42,952 nucleotides of DNA. Origin: JBMOLK01 sp049325575. GTDB lineage: Bacteria; Bacillota; Clostridia; Acetivibrionales; Acetivibrionaceae. Of this stretch, positions 23,995 to 32,257 are shown one piece after another. The stretch covers positions 1-42,952 of the forward strand of contig JBMOLK010000280.1 of NCBI GenBank assembly GCA_049325575.1, given 5' to 3'. The notes beneath the pieces were generated by a model, which searched no databases, was not told the origin of the DNA, and saw nothing but the letters and a program-made list of their open reading frames with translations. The stretch's first letter is position 1, and the number at the start of each line of letters is the position of its first letter. A program made the position numbers and the translations under genes.

Positions 23995-25377
23995 TTACAG
24001 AACATATGTAGATAAATACGCGATAACAATAACAATAATCAGGACTATTGTTATAATCCGGTCTTTTGAGGTTACAATTCTATCGCTTTCAGAGTCCTTT
24101 ATTATCTTAAAATTCTCAACCAAAACGGATGTTATCCATCCCAACACAGGATTTACTGCAATACCTGCAATTAAACATACAGCAGCTATTTGAGCTGATG
24201 CAGCAGTTTTTATGGTGGATAATCCCACTTCCAGAAGAGGGATATATATACCGAATATCAAAACCAACCAGAGCAGAGGCGGAAATACAGCAATATCTAT
24301 CGGAAATCCCAAAATGCCAAAACCTACCCCAATTATTCCCAATACAAAAGCACTTGCTCCGATAGGTCTTTTTACTATGCCGAGGGGAATCATAAAACTT
24401 CTCCAAATTGCAGCTATCTGGCCGCCCCCAAGTAATGTACCTATAATATTTCTTATAGATACGATAATGTAGGTTGAATTCATATCAAAAACAGCTTTTT
24501 TAGCTTCTTTCGGATAGTTGCTTTCCTGTATGGTTTTAATGGCCAGCGCATCTATCGGCCACATAACAACCGCAAGCAAGGCAAAAGGTAAAGCCTTGAT
24601 AAAGTTTTCGATATTCAATCCCCAGCCAATGCCCCACTTTTCATTCCACCAAACACTTGGATTTATTATCGGGAGTCCTATGCCGGTTTTTAAAGTCGGA
24701 AATACTCCAAAAAGTGAAGAAATTACTATGGCTGCTATGGCACAAGTCGGTATTATCAGCCATTTTAGCCTTAACTTATTGAGTAGAATGTATATAACAA
24801 GACCAGTCATTAAAAGTAAAACAAACAACTCTGGTGAATTACTTTCCTGGGTCCAGTTTCTTAAATTTTCAAAAGAACTGCTAATCCCTAAAAAACCAAA
24901 CAGAAGGATAATCCCTCCCTTTGTACCTGCCCCATTGATTTCTACCACCGCGCTAAAGTACTTAAAGGCAGATATTATAATTCCCATTAGTCCAATAAGA
25001 ATGCTTAATGGCAAAGGATGCACTCCTGATAATATCATTGCAGGAATTATGGGAATTAAGGGTGCAAGAGTTCCGGGCGGACCTGCATATGGATTTAAAA
25101 CAGCACAGAATAATATTGTAAGAATGCTGGCAAATACAATCTCAAGCCTCACATTCTCGGTTACAAATGAAGGGTCCGCAATACTAAAACCAGCAGCCCA
25201 TGCCACGGCAAATGCTGCAACAAGTGAAATCTTACCTATGGCACCAGACAATGCAGGAACTATATCTTCTATTCTAAAACTGTAATCCTTAAAGGGCAGA
25301 TTGATGCTCCATTGTTTTGGATTATAAGATATTAAATCATTATTTAGCAAATCTTTACGCAACTTACTTTTTCCCAA
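23995..25377 (-). CDS. Multi-spanning SulP/NCS2-like transporter (DUF3360-like)
   Basis: 460 residues with about 11-13 hydrophobic helices. Features include WSINLPFKDYSFRIEDIVPA at the N-terminus, AVLNPYAGPPGTLAPLIPII in the third or fourth helix, and NIIGTLLGGGQIAAIWRSFM, a pattern I associate with DUF3360, which has the 7+7 fold of the SulP/NCS2 anion and nucleobase carriers. The start is TTG at 25377 after GAGGGGG. It follows purE by 25 bases in the purK-purE operon. Substrate unknown: a purine or bicarbonate would make sense beside PurK, which uses bicarbonate, but this is inference. Confidence 0.62.
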   Translation of the reverse strand: MGKSKLRKDLLNNDLISYNPKQWSINLPFKDYSFRIEDIVPALSGAIGKISLVAAFAVAWAAGFSIADPSFVTENVRLEIVFASILTILFCAVLNPYAGPPGTLAPLIPIIPAMILSGVHPLPLSILIGLMGIIISAFKYFSAVVEINGAGTKGGIILLFGFLGISSSFENLRNWTQESNSPELFVLLLMTGLVIYILLNKLRLKWLIIPTCAIAAIVISSLFGVFPTLKTGIGLPIINPSVWWNEKWGIGWGLNIENFIKALPFALLAVVMWPIDALAIKTIQESNYPKEAKKAVFDMNSTYIIVSIRNIIGTLLGGGQIAAIWRSFMIPLGIVKRPIGASAFVLGIIGVGFGILGFPIDIAVFPPLLWLVLIFGIYIPLLEVGLSTIKTAASAQIAAVCLIAGIAVNPVLGWITSVLVENFKIIKDSESDRIVTSKDRIITIVLIIVIVIAYLSTYVL

Positions 25378-25402
25378 TCCTATACCCCCTCATAAACACT
25401 AA

Positions 25403-25909
25403 CTAACTGGATTGTAAATCTGTTTCGCACTCTGTCTCTGTTTTCTTCGTATAATTAACTATTCTCTGTCGTACTTCAGAATTTGCTGCTCCAAGCATTC
25501 TAGCGGCAAGCAATCCGGCAGCAGCACCACCGTTTATTGAAACTGTAGCCACGGGAATACCTTTAGGCATCTGGACTATTGAAAGCAAAGAGTCCATACC
25601 GCCTAAGCTTTTTGACTTAACAGGAACCCCTATAACAGGAATACTTGTCAGCGACGCAACCATACCTGGAAGGTGAGCAGATCCTCCAGCTCCTGCTATT
25701 ATAACCGAAATGCCTCTCTCCTCTGCTGTCTTAGCATAATTATACATTTTATCAGGTGTCCTGTGAGCTGATACTACATTTAATTCATATTCAATTTCCA
25801 GATCTTTTAGTACCTTTGCAGCCTTAATCATAACATGCAGGTCGGAATCGCTTCCCATTATTATTCCTACCTTTAGTTTCTCCATACAGGGCTTGTTTAA
25901 TTCCACCAT
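25403..25909 (-). CDS. purE: N5-carboxyaminoimidazole ribonucleotide mutase
   Basis: 168 residues, typical for class I PurE, which moves the carboxyl group of N5-CAIR to C4 in purine synthesis. Conserved parts: GIIMGSDSDLHVM (phosphate loop), VVSAHRTPDKMY with the catalytic His, IIAGAGGSAHLPGM, and PVIGVPVKSKSLGGMDSLLS. The ATG follows GGAGATGAGGAT, 12 bases after the purK stop. An unusual hydrophilic C-terminal tail of about 15 residues (TKKTETECETDLQSS) has no obvious role. Confidence 0.96.
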   Translation of the reverse strand: MVELNKPCMEKLKVGIIMGSDSDLHVMIKAAKVLKDLEIEYELNVVSAHRTPDKMYNYAKTAEERGISVIIAGAGGSAHLPGMVASLTSIPVIGVPVKSKSLGGMDSLLSIVQMPKGIPVATVSINGGAAAGLLAARMLGAANSEVRQRIVNYTKKTETECETDLQSS

Positions 25910-25921
25910 ATCCTCATCTCC

Positions 25922-27091
25922 TTACAAAGGTTTTATTATAATCTTCTCCAGCACTCTTAGTGCCTTTTCTTCTGCAGCATTAACCAATTCATCCAGAACA
26001 GTTATGTGTCCTATTTTTTTCATCTTCTTGGTATACTTCTTGCAATATAAGTGAAGGTGAGTATCTTCTTCACCAAGCACATCTTCTATTCCCTCAAAGC
26101 CATATTGCCCTTCGACAGCATCGCTTCCCAGTATATTTACCATAACACACGGGGAACGCTGTTTTGTAGAGCCTAAAGGCATTCCTGTTATTATCCTCAC
26201 CAGCTGCTCAAACTGAGAGGTAACACAGGCTTCAATGGTATAATGACCGGAATTATGAGGTCGTGGAGCTATTTCATTAATATAAACCTCTCCATTTTGA
26301 GTAAGGAACATTTCTATACAAAATACACCGTAGTCATCAAGAATCTGCATAACCTTTTTAGCAGTATCCCTTACCTTTTGAGCAATTACATCATCTATGT
26401 TTGAAGGTGCTCTGGTTATACGTAGTATACTGTTTTCATGTATGTTTTCAACTATAGGGTAGAAAGTATAATTGTTTTTGAAATCTCTTGCAACAATAAT
26501 AGATAGCTCCCGTTCGAATTTAATAAATCTCTCTGCCATCACTTTATGCCCTTTGAATTCTTCCACTGCCTGGTCTGCTTCTTCTTTGGTTTTTACAATA
26601 AAATTCCCTTTGCCGTCATAACCACCTGAACAGGTTTTTAGTACAAAGGGCAAACCAATAGTATCAATGCATTTTAATACATCCTGCTTGCTATCTATTC
26701 TTAAAAACTCTGGTACAGGCACTCCGGCATTATTGAGCATTACTTTTTGTACATACTTATCCTGTATGTTCTTTAAGGATCTGCCTGAGGGATAAATACT
26801 ATACCCCTGCGCCTCAAGGTCAATCAACATATCAGCGTCTATATGTTCAAACTCATAGGTTATGACATCACAGTTTTCAGCAAGCTTTTTAACGGCGTCC
26901 CTGTCCATAAACGAAGCTGTTATTTGCTCATCTGCTACCTGTCCGGCAGGCGAGGATGGAGTTGGGTCCAGTATTGTTACATGATACCCCATTCTTTTAG
27001 CCTCAACAGTTATCATTTTCCCAAGCTGTCCTCCGCCTATAATTCCTAATTTTGCAGGAGGCTGTAATATCTTATGTTTTATCTCTGTCAT
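25922..27091 (-). CDS. purK: N5-carboxyaminoimidazole ribonucleotide synthase
   Basis: 389 residues of ATP-grasp enzyme that makes N5-CAIR from AIR, ATP and bicarbonate. The N-terminal loop LGIIGGGQLGKMITVEAKRM, ITYEFEHIDADML, VLKTCSGGYDGKGNFIV and YINEIAPRPHNSGHYTIEAC (metal/ATP site) are all kept. The ATG follows GGGAGATTGAA. It begins an operon with purE, a transporter and a DUF2294 gene, apart from any larger pur cluster in view, so purE-purK control is probably separate. Confidence 0.96.
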   Translation of the reverse strand: MTEIKHKILQPPAKLGIIGGGQLGKMITVEAKRMGYHVTILDPTPSSPAGQVADEQITASFMDRDAVKKLAENCDVITYEFEHIDADMLIDLEAQGYSIYPSGRSLKNIQDKYVQKVMLNNAGVPVPEFLRIDSKQDVLKCIDTIGLPFVLKTCSGGYDGKGNFIVKTKEEADQAVEEFKGHKVMAERFIKFERELSIIVARDFKNNYTFYPIVENIHENSILRITRAPSNIDDVIAQKVRDTAKKVMQILDDYGVFCIEMFLTQNGEVYINEIAPRPHNSGHYTIEACVTSQFEQLVRIITGMPLGSTKQRSPCVMVNILGSDAVEGQYGFEGIEDVLGEEDTHLHLYCKKYTKKMKKIGHITVLDELVNAAEEKALRVLEKIIIKPL

Positions 27092-27150
27092 TTCAATCTC
27101 CCTATCTAAAAACTTTATTCATAACAAACTTCATATGTTACATAACAAAA

Positions 27151-27188
27151 GCCAATATCTACATCTCTGATGAGAAAGTAAATACGGC
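27151..27188 (-). promoter_or_regulatory. Leader hairpin upstream of purK (possible attenuator)
   Basis: On the minus strand GCCGTATTTAC pairs with GTAGATATTGGC around an inner TCTC/GAGA stem and is followed by TTTTGTTATG, 60 bases before the purK start. This resembles a terminator or attenuator but I see no known purine or PRPP riboswitch fold. The rest of 27092-27595 is AT-rich with no gene. Confidence 0.35.
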
Positions 27189-27595
27189 TTACACTGCAAC
27201 TGGTTAATATAACCTTTTGACCGGTCCTCCAATTTTGATTATCCTATTTTATTATATGATCTTCTCACCACTATCAGGTACTCGATAATCAGAATCCTGT
27301 CATCTTACTCCAAAACTATACCACGCAGTTATATAAAAATCAATAGTTTTTTACGAAATGACATTCATACTTTACCATCCGTCATTATCTTAAACTTTAC
27401 TATCCCATTGCCACCATAATACCCTTTTCTTTATTATCGTACAGCATTATTATGCATACTGTGTTTAATATCAAATATAAGTCTTATACCTCTCACTGAA
27501 ATTTTGCAAGTTTTGCCCGCTATTATTGCAACTTTATTTACTCAGTCCTGAACTTTTTTGTAACATCATCTATGGTTACTTAATACTGAGTTTTT

Positions 27596-28663
27596 TTAGT
27601 TGCCAAATACAATTAACTTTTCAGGCGGCAGCTGTATTCTCCACGGAAGTGCCTTATCCATTAGCTCACGCCACATATCCTTTGATACTTCCCACTGCAA
27701 ATGGTAATGCTCATGACCTAAAACAGGCTTTCCTATACGTAAATACACAGTCATTCCAAAAGGTGCCTCACTTGTAAATACCGGCCAGCAGTCTAAAACA
27801 TTCCTCATATCCTCCCCCTTGGCCAAACGTATATCCTGCGACCTTATTCCGATACCACCAATTATACTTGTAATTCTCTCGCCAACTTGCAGTTTAACAC
27901 TCCAATCAAGTGCTTCCGTCTCATACGGTGAAACTTCCCTGGCACCACAAATATTTTTACATCCCGTGATCCTGGCAGCTTCAACTGAAGGAGGATTTTT
28001 AAAGACTTCTTCCATTCTCCCGTCTGCTACCTTTTTTCCATCGGATAAAACTATTAACTTGGTGCATATCCTGTAAGCTTCCTCCATGTTATGAGTAACA
28101 AACATTGTAATACCCGGGTAGTGAGATAGTGTTTCATCGAACTGCCTTAGCATCTGGCTTCGCAGATGATCATCAAGAGCCGAAAAGGGTTCATCTAAAA
28201 GAAGTACCGCAGGGTCTATAGCTAAAGCTCTTGAAAGCGCCACCCTCTGCTGCTGCCCTCCGGACAGCTGATGCGGATACCTTTTTTCAAGCCCTCTTAG
28301 CTTTACCAATTCTATCATCTCAGTAATCTTCGCATGTTTTTCTTCCCTTCCAAGCTTAGAAAGTGCAAATCCTATGTTTTCCTCAACAGTCATATGAGGA
28401 AACAGCGCATAACTTTGAAAAAGTAGCCCTATATTTCTTATACGGCTGGGAAGATTTATTCCCTTTTTAGAATCAAACAGTACCCGATTGTTTAATACAA
28501 TTATCCCGGTATCCGGGGTATCGAGACCTGCAATACAACGTAAAGTCATACTCTTACCGGACCCGGATGCACCTAAAAATCCTACAGTATCAGCTCCAAT
28601 TTCAAAACTTACCTCCAGTCTGAATCCTGGAAATTTCTTTTTGATATCTACATAAAGTTCCAT
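27596..28663 (-). CDS. modC: Molybdate/tungstate-type ABC transporter ATP-binding protein
   Basis: 355 residues. Walker A GASGSGKS at 31-38, Q-loop LLFQSYALFPHM, signature LSGGQQQRVALSRALA, Walker B VLLLDEPFSALDD and switch VTHNMEEAYR are complete. After about residue 235 comes a regulatory domain of the MOP/TOBE type (ITSIIGGIGIRSQDIRLAKG). It starts one base after the modB stop, with GGGGAGGATG as Shine-Dalgarno. Together with the permease it would form an oxyanion importer; molybdate, tungstate or sulfate cannot be separated from sequence. No substrate-binding protein gene lies beside it. Confidence 0.85.
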   Translation of the reverse strand: MELYVDIKKKFPGFRLEVSFEIGADTVGFLGASGSGKSMTLRCIAGLDTPDTGIIVLNNRVLFDSKKGINLPSRIRNIGLLFQSYALFPHMTVEENIGFALSKLGREEKHAKITEMIELVKLRGLEKRYPHQLSGGQQQRVALSRALAIDPAVLLLDEPFSALDDHLRSQMLRQFDETLSHYPGITMFVTHNMEEAYRICTKLIVLSDGKKVADGRMEEVFKNPPSVEAARITGCKNICGAREVSPYETEALDWSVKLQVGERITSIIGGIGIRSQDIRLAKGEDMRNVLDCWPVFTSEAPFGMTVYLRIGKPVLGHEHYHLQWEVSKDMWRELMDKALPWRIQLPPEKLIVFGN

Positions 28664-28664
28664 A

Positions 28665-29351
28665 CTACATCCTCCCCGGTGCCGGCATCATCTTGCGCTG
28701 GCAGTCAGTCCAATAGTTCATTGCCATCATTACAGTAAGAGATATTGTAATAATAAGAAGCACCCATAACAATGCTTTTGACATCTCACCACCTTCCGCA
28801 GTAAAAAATATGGCAACAGGGATAGTTTGCGTCCTACCTGGAATATTACCGGCCACCATAAGTGTGGCACCAAACTCCCCCAGCGCTCTTGCAAATGCCA
28901 GTACTGTTCCGGCAGCAATTCCAGGCCAGGCAAGAGGCACTGTTATTTTCCAAAATATCCTCCACTCTGAAACTCCGAGCGTCCTTGCAGCATTTATTAT
29001 ATTGGAATCAATCTGTTCAAATGCCCCTCTTGCAGTCTTATACATCAGCGGAAAAGCAACAACTGTAGCTGCTATCACTGTAGCTGGCCAGGAAAATATC
29101 ACTGTGCTGCCCATTAAGTATAAAAGCTTCCCTACAGGGCCATGCCTTCCAAACAGTAAAAGCAGGAAAAAGCCTACAACTGTTGGCGGCAAAACCAATG
29201 GAAGCGTCAAAATCCCATCAATTACACTTTTGAACCTTCCTTTATACTCACTTATAATCCTGGCTGCCCCAATTCCCAGAAAAAATGTAACAACCGTAGA
29301 TGTTGACGCTGTTTTAAACGAGATCCACAAGGGAGAAAAATCAAAATCCAT
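28665..29351 (-). CDS. modB: Molybdate/tungstate-type ABC transporter permease
   Basis: 228 residues with five predicted helices. The coupling loop is EQIDSNIINAARTLGVSEWR followed by IFWKITVPLAWPGIAAG, and the family stretches ILTLPLVLPPTVVGFFLLLL and ARALGEFGATLMVAGNIPG match ModB/CysT-type permeases. The ATG follows GGAGGTGGCGGTAA. The gene directly precedes modC. A modA gene would normally lie upstream, but 29352-29873 contains no open frame, so the binding protein must be encoded elsewhere or has been lost. Confidence 0.88.
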   Translation of the reverse strand: MDFDFSPLWISFKTASTSTVVTFFLGIGAARIISEYKGRFKSVIDGILTLPLVLPPTVVGFFLLLLFGRHGPVGKLLYLMGSTVIFSWPATVIAATVVAFPLMYKTARGAFEQIDSNIINAARTLGVSEWRIFWKITVPLAWPGIAAGTVLAFARALGEFGATLMVAGNIPGRTQTIPVAIFFTAEGGEMSKALLWVLLIITISLTVMMAMNYWTDCQRKMMPAPGRM

Positions 29352-29403
29352 TTACCGCCACCTCCGCCACAGTTAGATCGTAAAAATAAAAAATGACCAA
29401 ACC

Positions 29404-29478
29404 ATAACACTAATCAATTTCACGTGTTATAGTCTCGCCATCGAGAATGATGCCTGCAATATTAATACCTCATGGCAT
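29404..29478 (-). promoter_or_regulatory. Hairpin-rich leader of modBC (candidate cis-regulatory RNA)
   Basis: On the minus strand three hairpins follow one another: ATGCC/GGCAT (19-base loop), TCTCG/CGAGA (4-base loop) and ATAACAC/GTGTTAT (13-base loop), ending about 50 bases before modB. Mo-cofactor riboswitches are known before mod operons, but I cannot match this leader to that consensus. The stretch 29479-29639 shows nothing I can name. Confidence 0.35.
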
Positions 29479-29639
29479 AAATACCTGGCACAGCACCAAA
29501 AGAAAATACATTTATTAAGGTTTCATCAACTTCATTATAAAGCAAATGACAAATAAAATCAATATATTTGAAGCTTTTTATATAATTACTTGCATATTTG
29601 TATTTGTTCACACAACCATACTCTAAGACACTACTATTC

Positions 29640-29742
29640 TATAGAGATCGAACTGTATAAGTAGATAAACTTGATGAGCCCGCCATTTGTATCAAATTAG
29701 CGGAGCGAATTATATGTTTATCTTTACAGTTCGTTATCTCTA
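29640..29742 (+). repeat. 103-bp inverted repeat flanking the AraC gene, left copy
   Basis: The reverse complement of this copy matches 30793-30895 at 101 of 103 positions with no gap. It is itself an imperfect palindrome: GAACTGTA...GATAAAC near one end and GTTTATC...TACAGTTC near the other, with outermost TAGAGAT/ATCTCTA. Ends of this kind with TA at the border resemble a miniature IS630/mariner-type element. Confidence 0.9.
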
Positions 29743-29873
29743 ATCACCTTAAATACAATAATGGTTATTGGTATTATATTTTTACTCAAAAGTTATTTTG
29801 AAATTACTCATTAACCAACTTTCATTTTTATGCTCATCTTAGAAGACTTGGATAGTGCTAGCATAGCTTACCT

Positions 29874-30764
29874 TTACATTAAGCAATTATTCTTGCGATA
29901 CTCTAAAGGAGAACAGCCCAGGTATTTTTTAAACATTCTAACAAAATGAGCCGAATCTTTAAAACCTACTCTTTCCATTATTTCTGAAACCGGAACTAAT
30001 GTGTCCCTAAGCAGTAGTGACGCAAGATTAATTCTATGCTTAATCAGATAGGTCATAACAGGATATCCAACTTCCTTGCTGAATCTATCATTTAGAGTTG
30101 TCCTGTTTATATGAAATTCTTCAACCAGTTTTGATATAGTTATCTTCTGCTGATAGTGCGTATGCAGATAAAACACTACTTTGCTTATGTCTTCAGAAAT
30201 GCCGTTTAATACAGCTTTATCAAGAGATTGCTGTGTAAAAAAAGCCCTCTCCAGAATAAACAGTATTTCTAAAAAGAAAGATCGGCTGCGGCAAGGCCAC
30301 CAGCCATCTCTCTTCTCTCTCATCTCACGTTCTAATGAGGTAAAAAGCCAGTTTATCTGTTTTATTACTAAATATCCAACATTCATAATACCATCAAAAG
30401 TCTCTTTTCTTTCCAAAAAACAGATCAGCCAATTTCTGTCTCTTATATCTGATAAGGTAAATGAATTTCCCCAATCCCTTATATTATCGAAAGTAAAGTT
30501 ACTGTTAATAAAACTTGGTTTAAAGTAGACAGATTTTGCTTTCAAATTGGAATTTTCCTCAATAACCGGATATTCTTTCTCGTTTAAGCATAATACAGTA
30601 GGCGCAGTTATTATCTTTCTATGCTGTCCGTTTCTTAACAACATAGTGCCGTTTTCTATAATAATAAGGCGAAAACATTCTTCGAATCTACAACCTTTGG
30701 GAAAAGTCTCATTCTCATTACAAATCAATGGAACACGTGATTCCGGATCAAAGTTATTTTCCAT
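29874..30764 (-). CDS. AraC-family transcriptional regulator
   Basis: 296 residues. The last 100 are the double helix-turn-helix of the family: KITISKLVEEFHINRTTLND, then PVSEIMERVGFKDSAHFVRM and FKKYLGCSPLEYRK. The N-terminal 190 residues form a divergent sensor or dimer domain (FRLIIIENGTMLLRNGQHRK is cupin-like). AAGGAG lies a rather long 14 bases before the ATG. The gene lies alone between two inverted 103-bp repeats; the right copy sits 28 bases upstream of its start, so the repeat must lie in or contain its promoter. Target genes are unknown; modBC on one side and the MBL gene on the other are candidates. Confidence 0.88.
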   Translation of the reverse strand: MENNFDPESRVPLICNENETFPKGCRFEECFRLIIIENGTMLLRNGQHRKIITAPTVLCLNEKEYPVIEENSNLKAKSVYFKPSFINSNFTFDNIRDWGNSFTLSDIRDRNWLICFLERKETFDGIMNVGYLVIKQINWLFTSLEREMREKRDGWWPCRSRSFFLEILFILERAFFTQQSLDKAVLNGISEDISKVVFYLHTHYQQKITISKLVEEFHINRTTLNDRFSKEVGYPVMTYLIKHRINLASLLLRDTLVPVSEIMERVGFKDSAHFVRMFKKYLGCSPLEYRKNNCLM

Positions 30765-30792
30765 TTTAAAAAGATATACTCCTTCTTCATAC

Positions 30793-30895
30793 TAGAGGTA
30801 ACGAACTGTATAGATAAACATATAATTCGCTCCGCTAATTTGATACAAATGGCGGGCTCATCAAGTTTATCTACTTATACAGTTCGATCTCTATA
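30793..30895 (-). repeat. 103-bp inverted repeat flanking the AraC gene, right copy
   Basis: Inverted partner of 29640-29742 with two mismatches. It lies just upstream of the AraC-type gene and 78 bases past the end of the MBL-fold gene. Its palindromic core could form a cruciform or RNA hairpin in the regulator's leader. Confidence 0.9.
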
Positions 30896-30973
30896 TTATC
30901 AGACTATATACTTTAATTTTATCAGCTATAAGTCCATTCAGCAACCCTATAAGAAGATACGGTGGTTATAGGT

Positions 30974-31714
30974 TTACTGCTTTTGCAGCAAAGCGCCTCT
31001 AATATCTTCACCCAGACCATTTACAAACTCCTCAGCATCTTTATATGTTCCTGCAACTTCGCCAAAATGTACAGGTACTGCAATAAAAGGTTTTATTATA
31101 TTTACCGCATCTAGAGCATCCTTAGCTGACATTGTATAATTCCCGCCTACGGGAAGAAAAGCAACATCACATTTAATAGTACTCATCTCCGGAATATTAT
31201 CCGTGTCGCCTGCTGCATAATATCTAATGTTATCAACCTTTATTATGTATCCTACCCATTTTTTACTTTTCGAGTGGGAAGTATTGTATGCCGGAACAGT
31301 CTCAAATTCGATTCCTTTTGCTTTGTATTCTTTCATCGGCTCAACTTCAACTATATCTTTTATTCCTGCCTTCTTTGCTGCTTTAACACCGTCTGTAGTA
31401 ACTACAAGAGTTGCATCTTCTTTCATAACTTTTTTAATATCTTGAATTGAAAAGTGATCAAAGTGGGTGTGGGTCACAAATACTATGTCTGCATCCACGG
31501 GCTCACCTTTAATAAGATATGGATCAATATATATCACCTTACTCTTGTTGATTTTTACAGTAGAATTTACATAGTGCTCGACACCTTTTAGCATATTCTC
31601 ATATGACACGGATTTATTAGAGCCCTGTTTAATACTTGTGAAAGCATATAAGCCTCCTGCAAATACCGCTATAGCAGTGATAGCAGCTAGTATAAATACA
31701 ATTGTTTTACTCAT
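30974..31714 (-). CDS. MBL-fold metallohydrolase with N-terminal membrane anchor
   Basis: 246 residues. A hydrophobic N-terminus (IVFILAAITAIAVFAGGLYA) works as signal anchor, so the enzyme is at the outer face of the membrane. The rest is a UPF0173-type metallo-beta-lactamase fold: VTHTHFDHFS (HxHxDH metal site), a second His in NTSHSKSKK, GDTDNIPE and a final VPVHFGE. Substrate unknown; relatives are often annotated as beta-lactamase-like or L-ascorbate lactonase-like hydrolases. The ATG follows GGAGGTAAAATAA. Confidence 0.86.
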   Translation of the reverse strand: MSKTIVFILAAITAIAVFAGGLYAFTSIKQGSNKSVSYENMLKGVEHYVNSTVKINKSKVIYIDPYLIKGEPVDADIVFVTHTHFDHFSIQDIKKVMKEDATLVVTTDGVKAAKKAGIKDIVEVEPMKEYKAKGIEFETVPAYNTSHSKSKKWVGYIIKVDNIRYYAAGDTDNIPEMSTIKCDVAFLPVGGNYTMSAKDALDAVNIIKPFIAVPVHFGEVAGTYKDAEEFVNGLGEDIRGALLQKQ

Positions 31715-31872
31715 TTATTTTACCTCCATAATAAATACTTTCAATTATATTTTATTAAAGCGTTATGTTAATTTGAATTGCAGATAAGCAATTATATTTT
31801 GCAAATCAACAGATAATCTATAACTTCTGCCATGAGAAAGGCACCAGGTTTATCCCGCTTTATTAATGGGAA

Positions 31873-31901
31873 TTGACATTGCAGGTGATAAGATATATAC
31901 T
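31873..31901 (+). promoter_or_regulatory. Strong sigmaA-type promoter in the gap before yyaC
   Basis: TTGACA, exactly 17 bases, TATACT. It lies 357 bases before the yyaC start and points at it, but a terminator stands between. A transcript would begin near 31908. Confidence 0.75.
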
Positions 31902-31907
31902 TTAATT

Positions 31908-32222
31908 ATTATATATAATTTAAAAACTATTTAAGCTTTGTTGTATAACAGGATTTAAGAAAGAAAAGAAATTGGAAACCGGCAAGAAATATAGTTATAA
32001 GATATGGCAAGAGTTTTTTTGATATGTAAGTATTGTTGTGTTTTAATAGAGTTAATGTACACTTTATCTTTCCTCTCTGTTTTTATATCCTGACCAATTA
32101 TTTTTCCTGTAGGCTTGTTTAATATGCTATTTTTATGTAAATTTCTTTACAGTATGTTTATAAGCTCGGGAGATATATAAGCCGGCGAACTACAACAGTT
32201 GCTTAACTGCTGTAGTTTTTTT
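31908..32222 (+). ncRNA. Candidate small RNA or attenuated leader of yyaC
   Basis: A consensus promoter and an intrinsic terminator bracket about 310 bases with no open frame of note, between divergent genes. This is the layout of a small RNA or of a leader with premature termination. I do not recognise 6S, SRP, tmRNA or RNase P features. The interval is AT-rich, so folding is weak apart from the terminator. Confidence 0.4.
32188..32222 (+). terminator. Intrinsic terminator upstream of yyaC
   Basis: AACTACAACAGTT pairs with AACTGCTGTAGTT (one mismatch) across GCTT and is followed by a run of seven T. It lies 36 bases before the yyaC ATG. Confidence 0.88.
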
Positions 32223-32257
32223 AATATTATTAAATGTTTTTAAGGGAGTAAAGTAAT

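Noticed and set aside
24518..25285. Plus-strand 255-codon open frame
   Set aside because: Antisense shadow of the multi-spanning transporter; no ribosome site and no family resemblance.
27092..27595. Purine or PRPP riboswitch upstream of purK
   Set aside because: Conserved core motifs of those classes were not found; only a single attenuator-like hairpin is visible.
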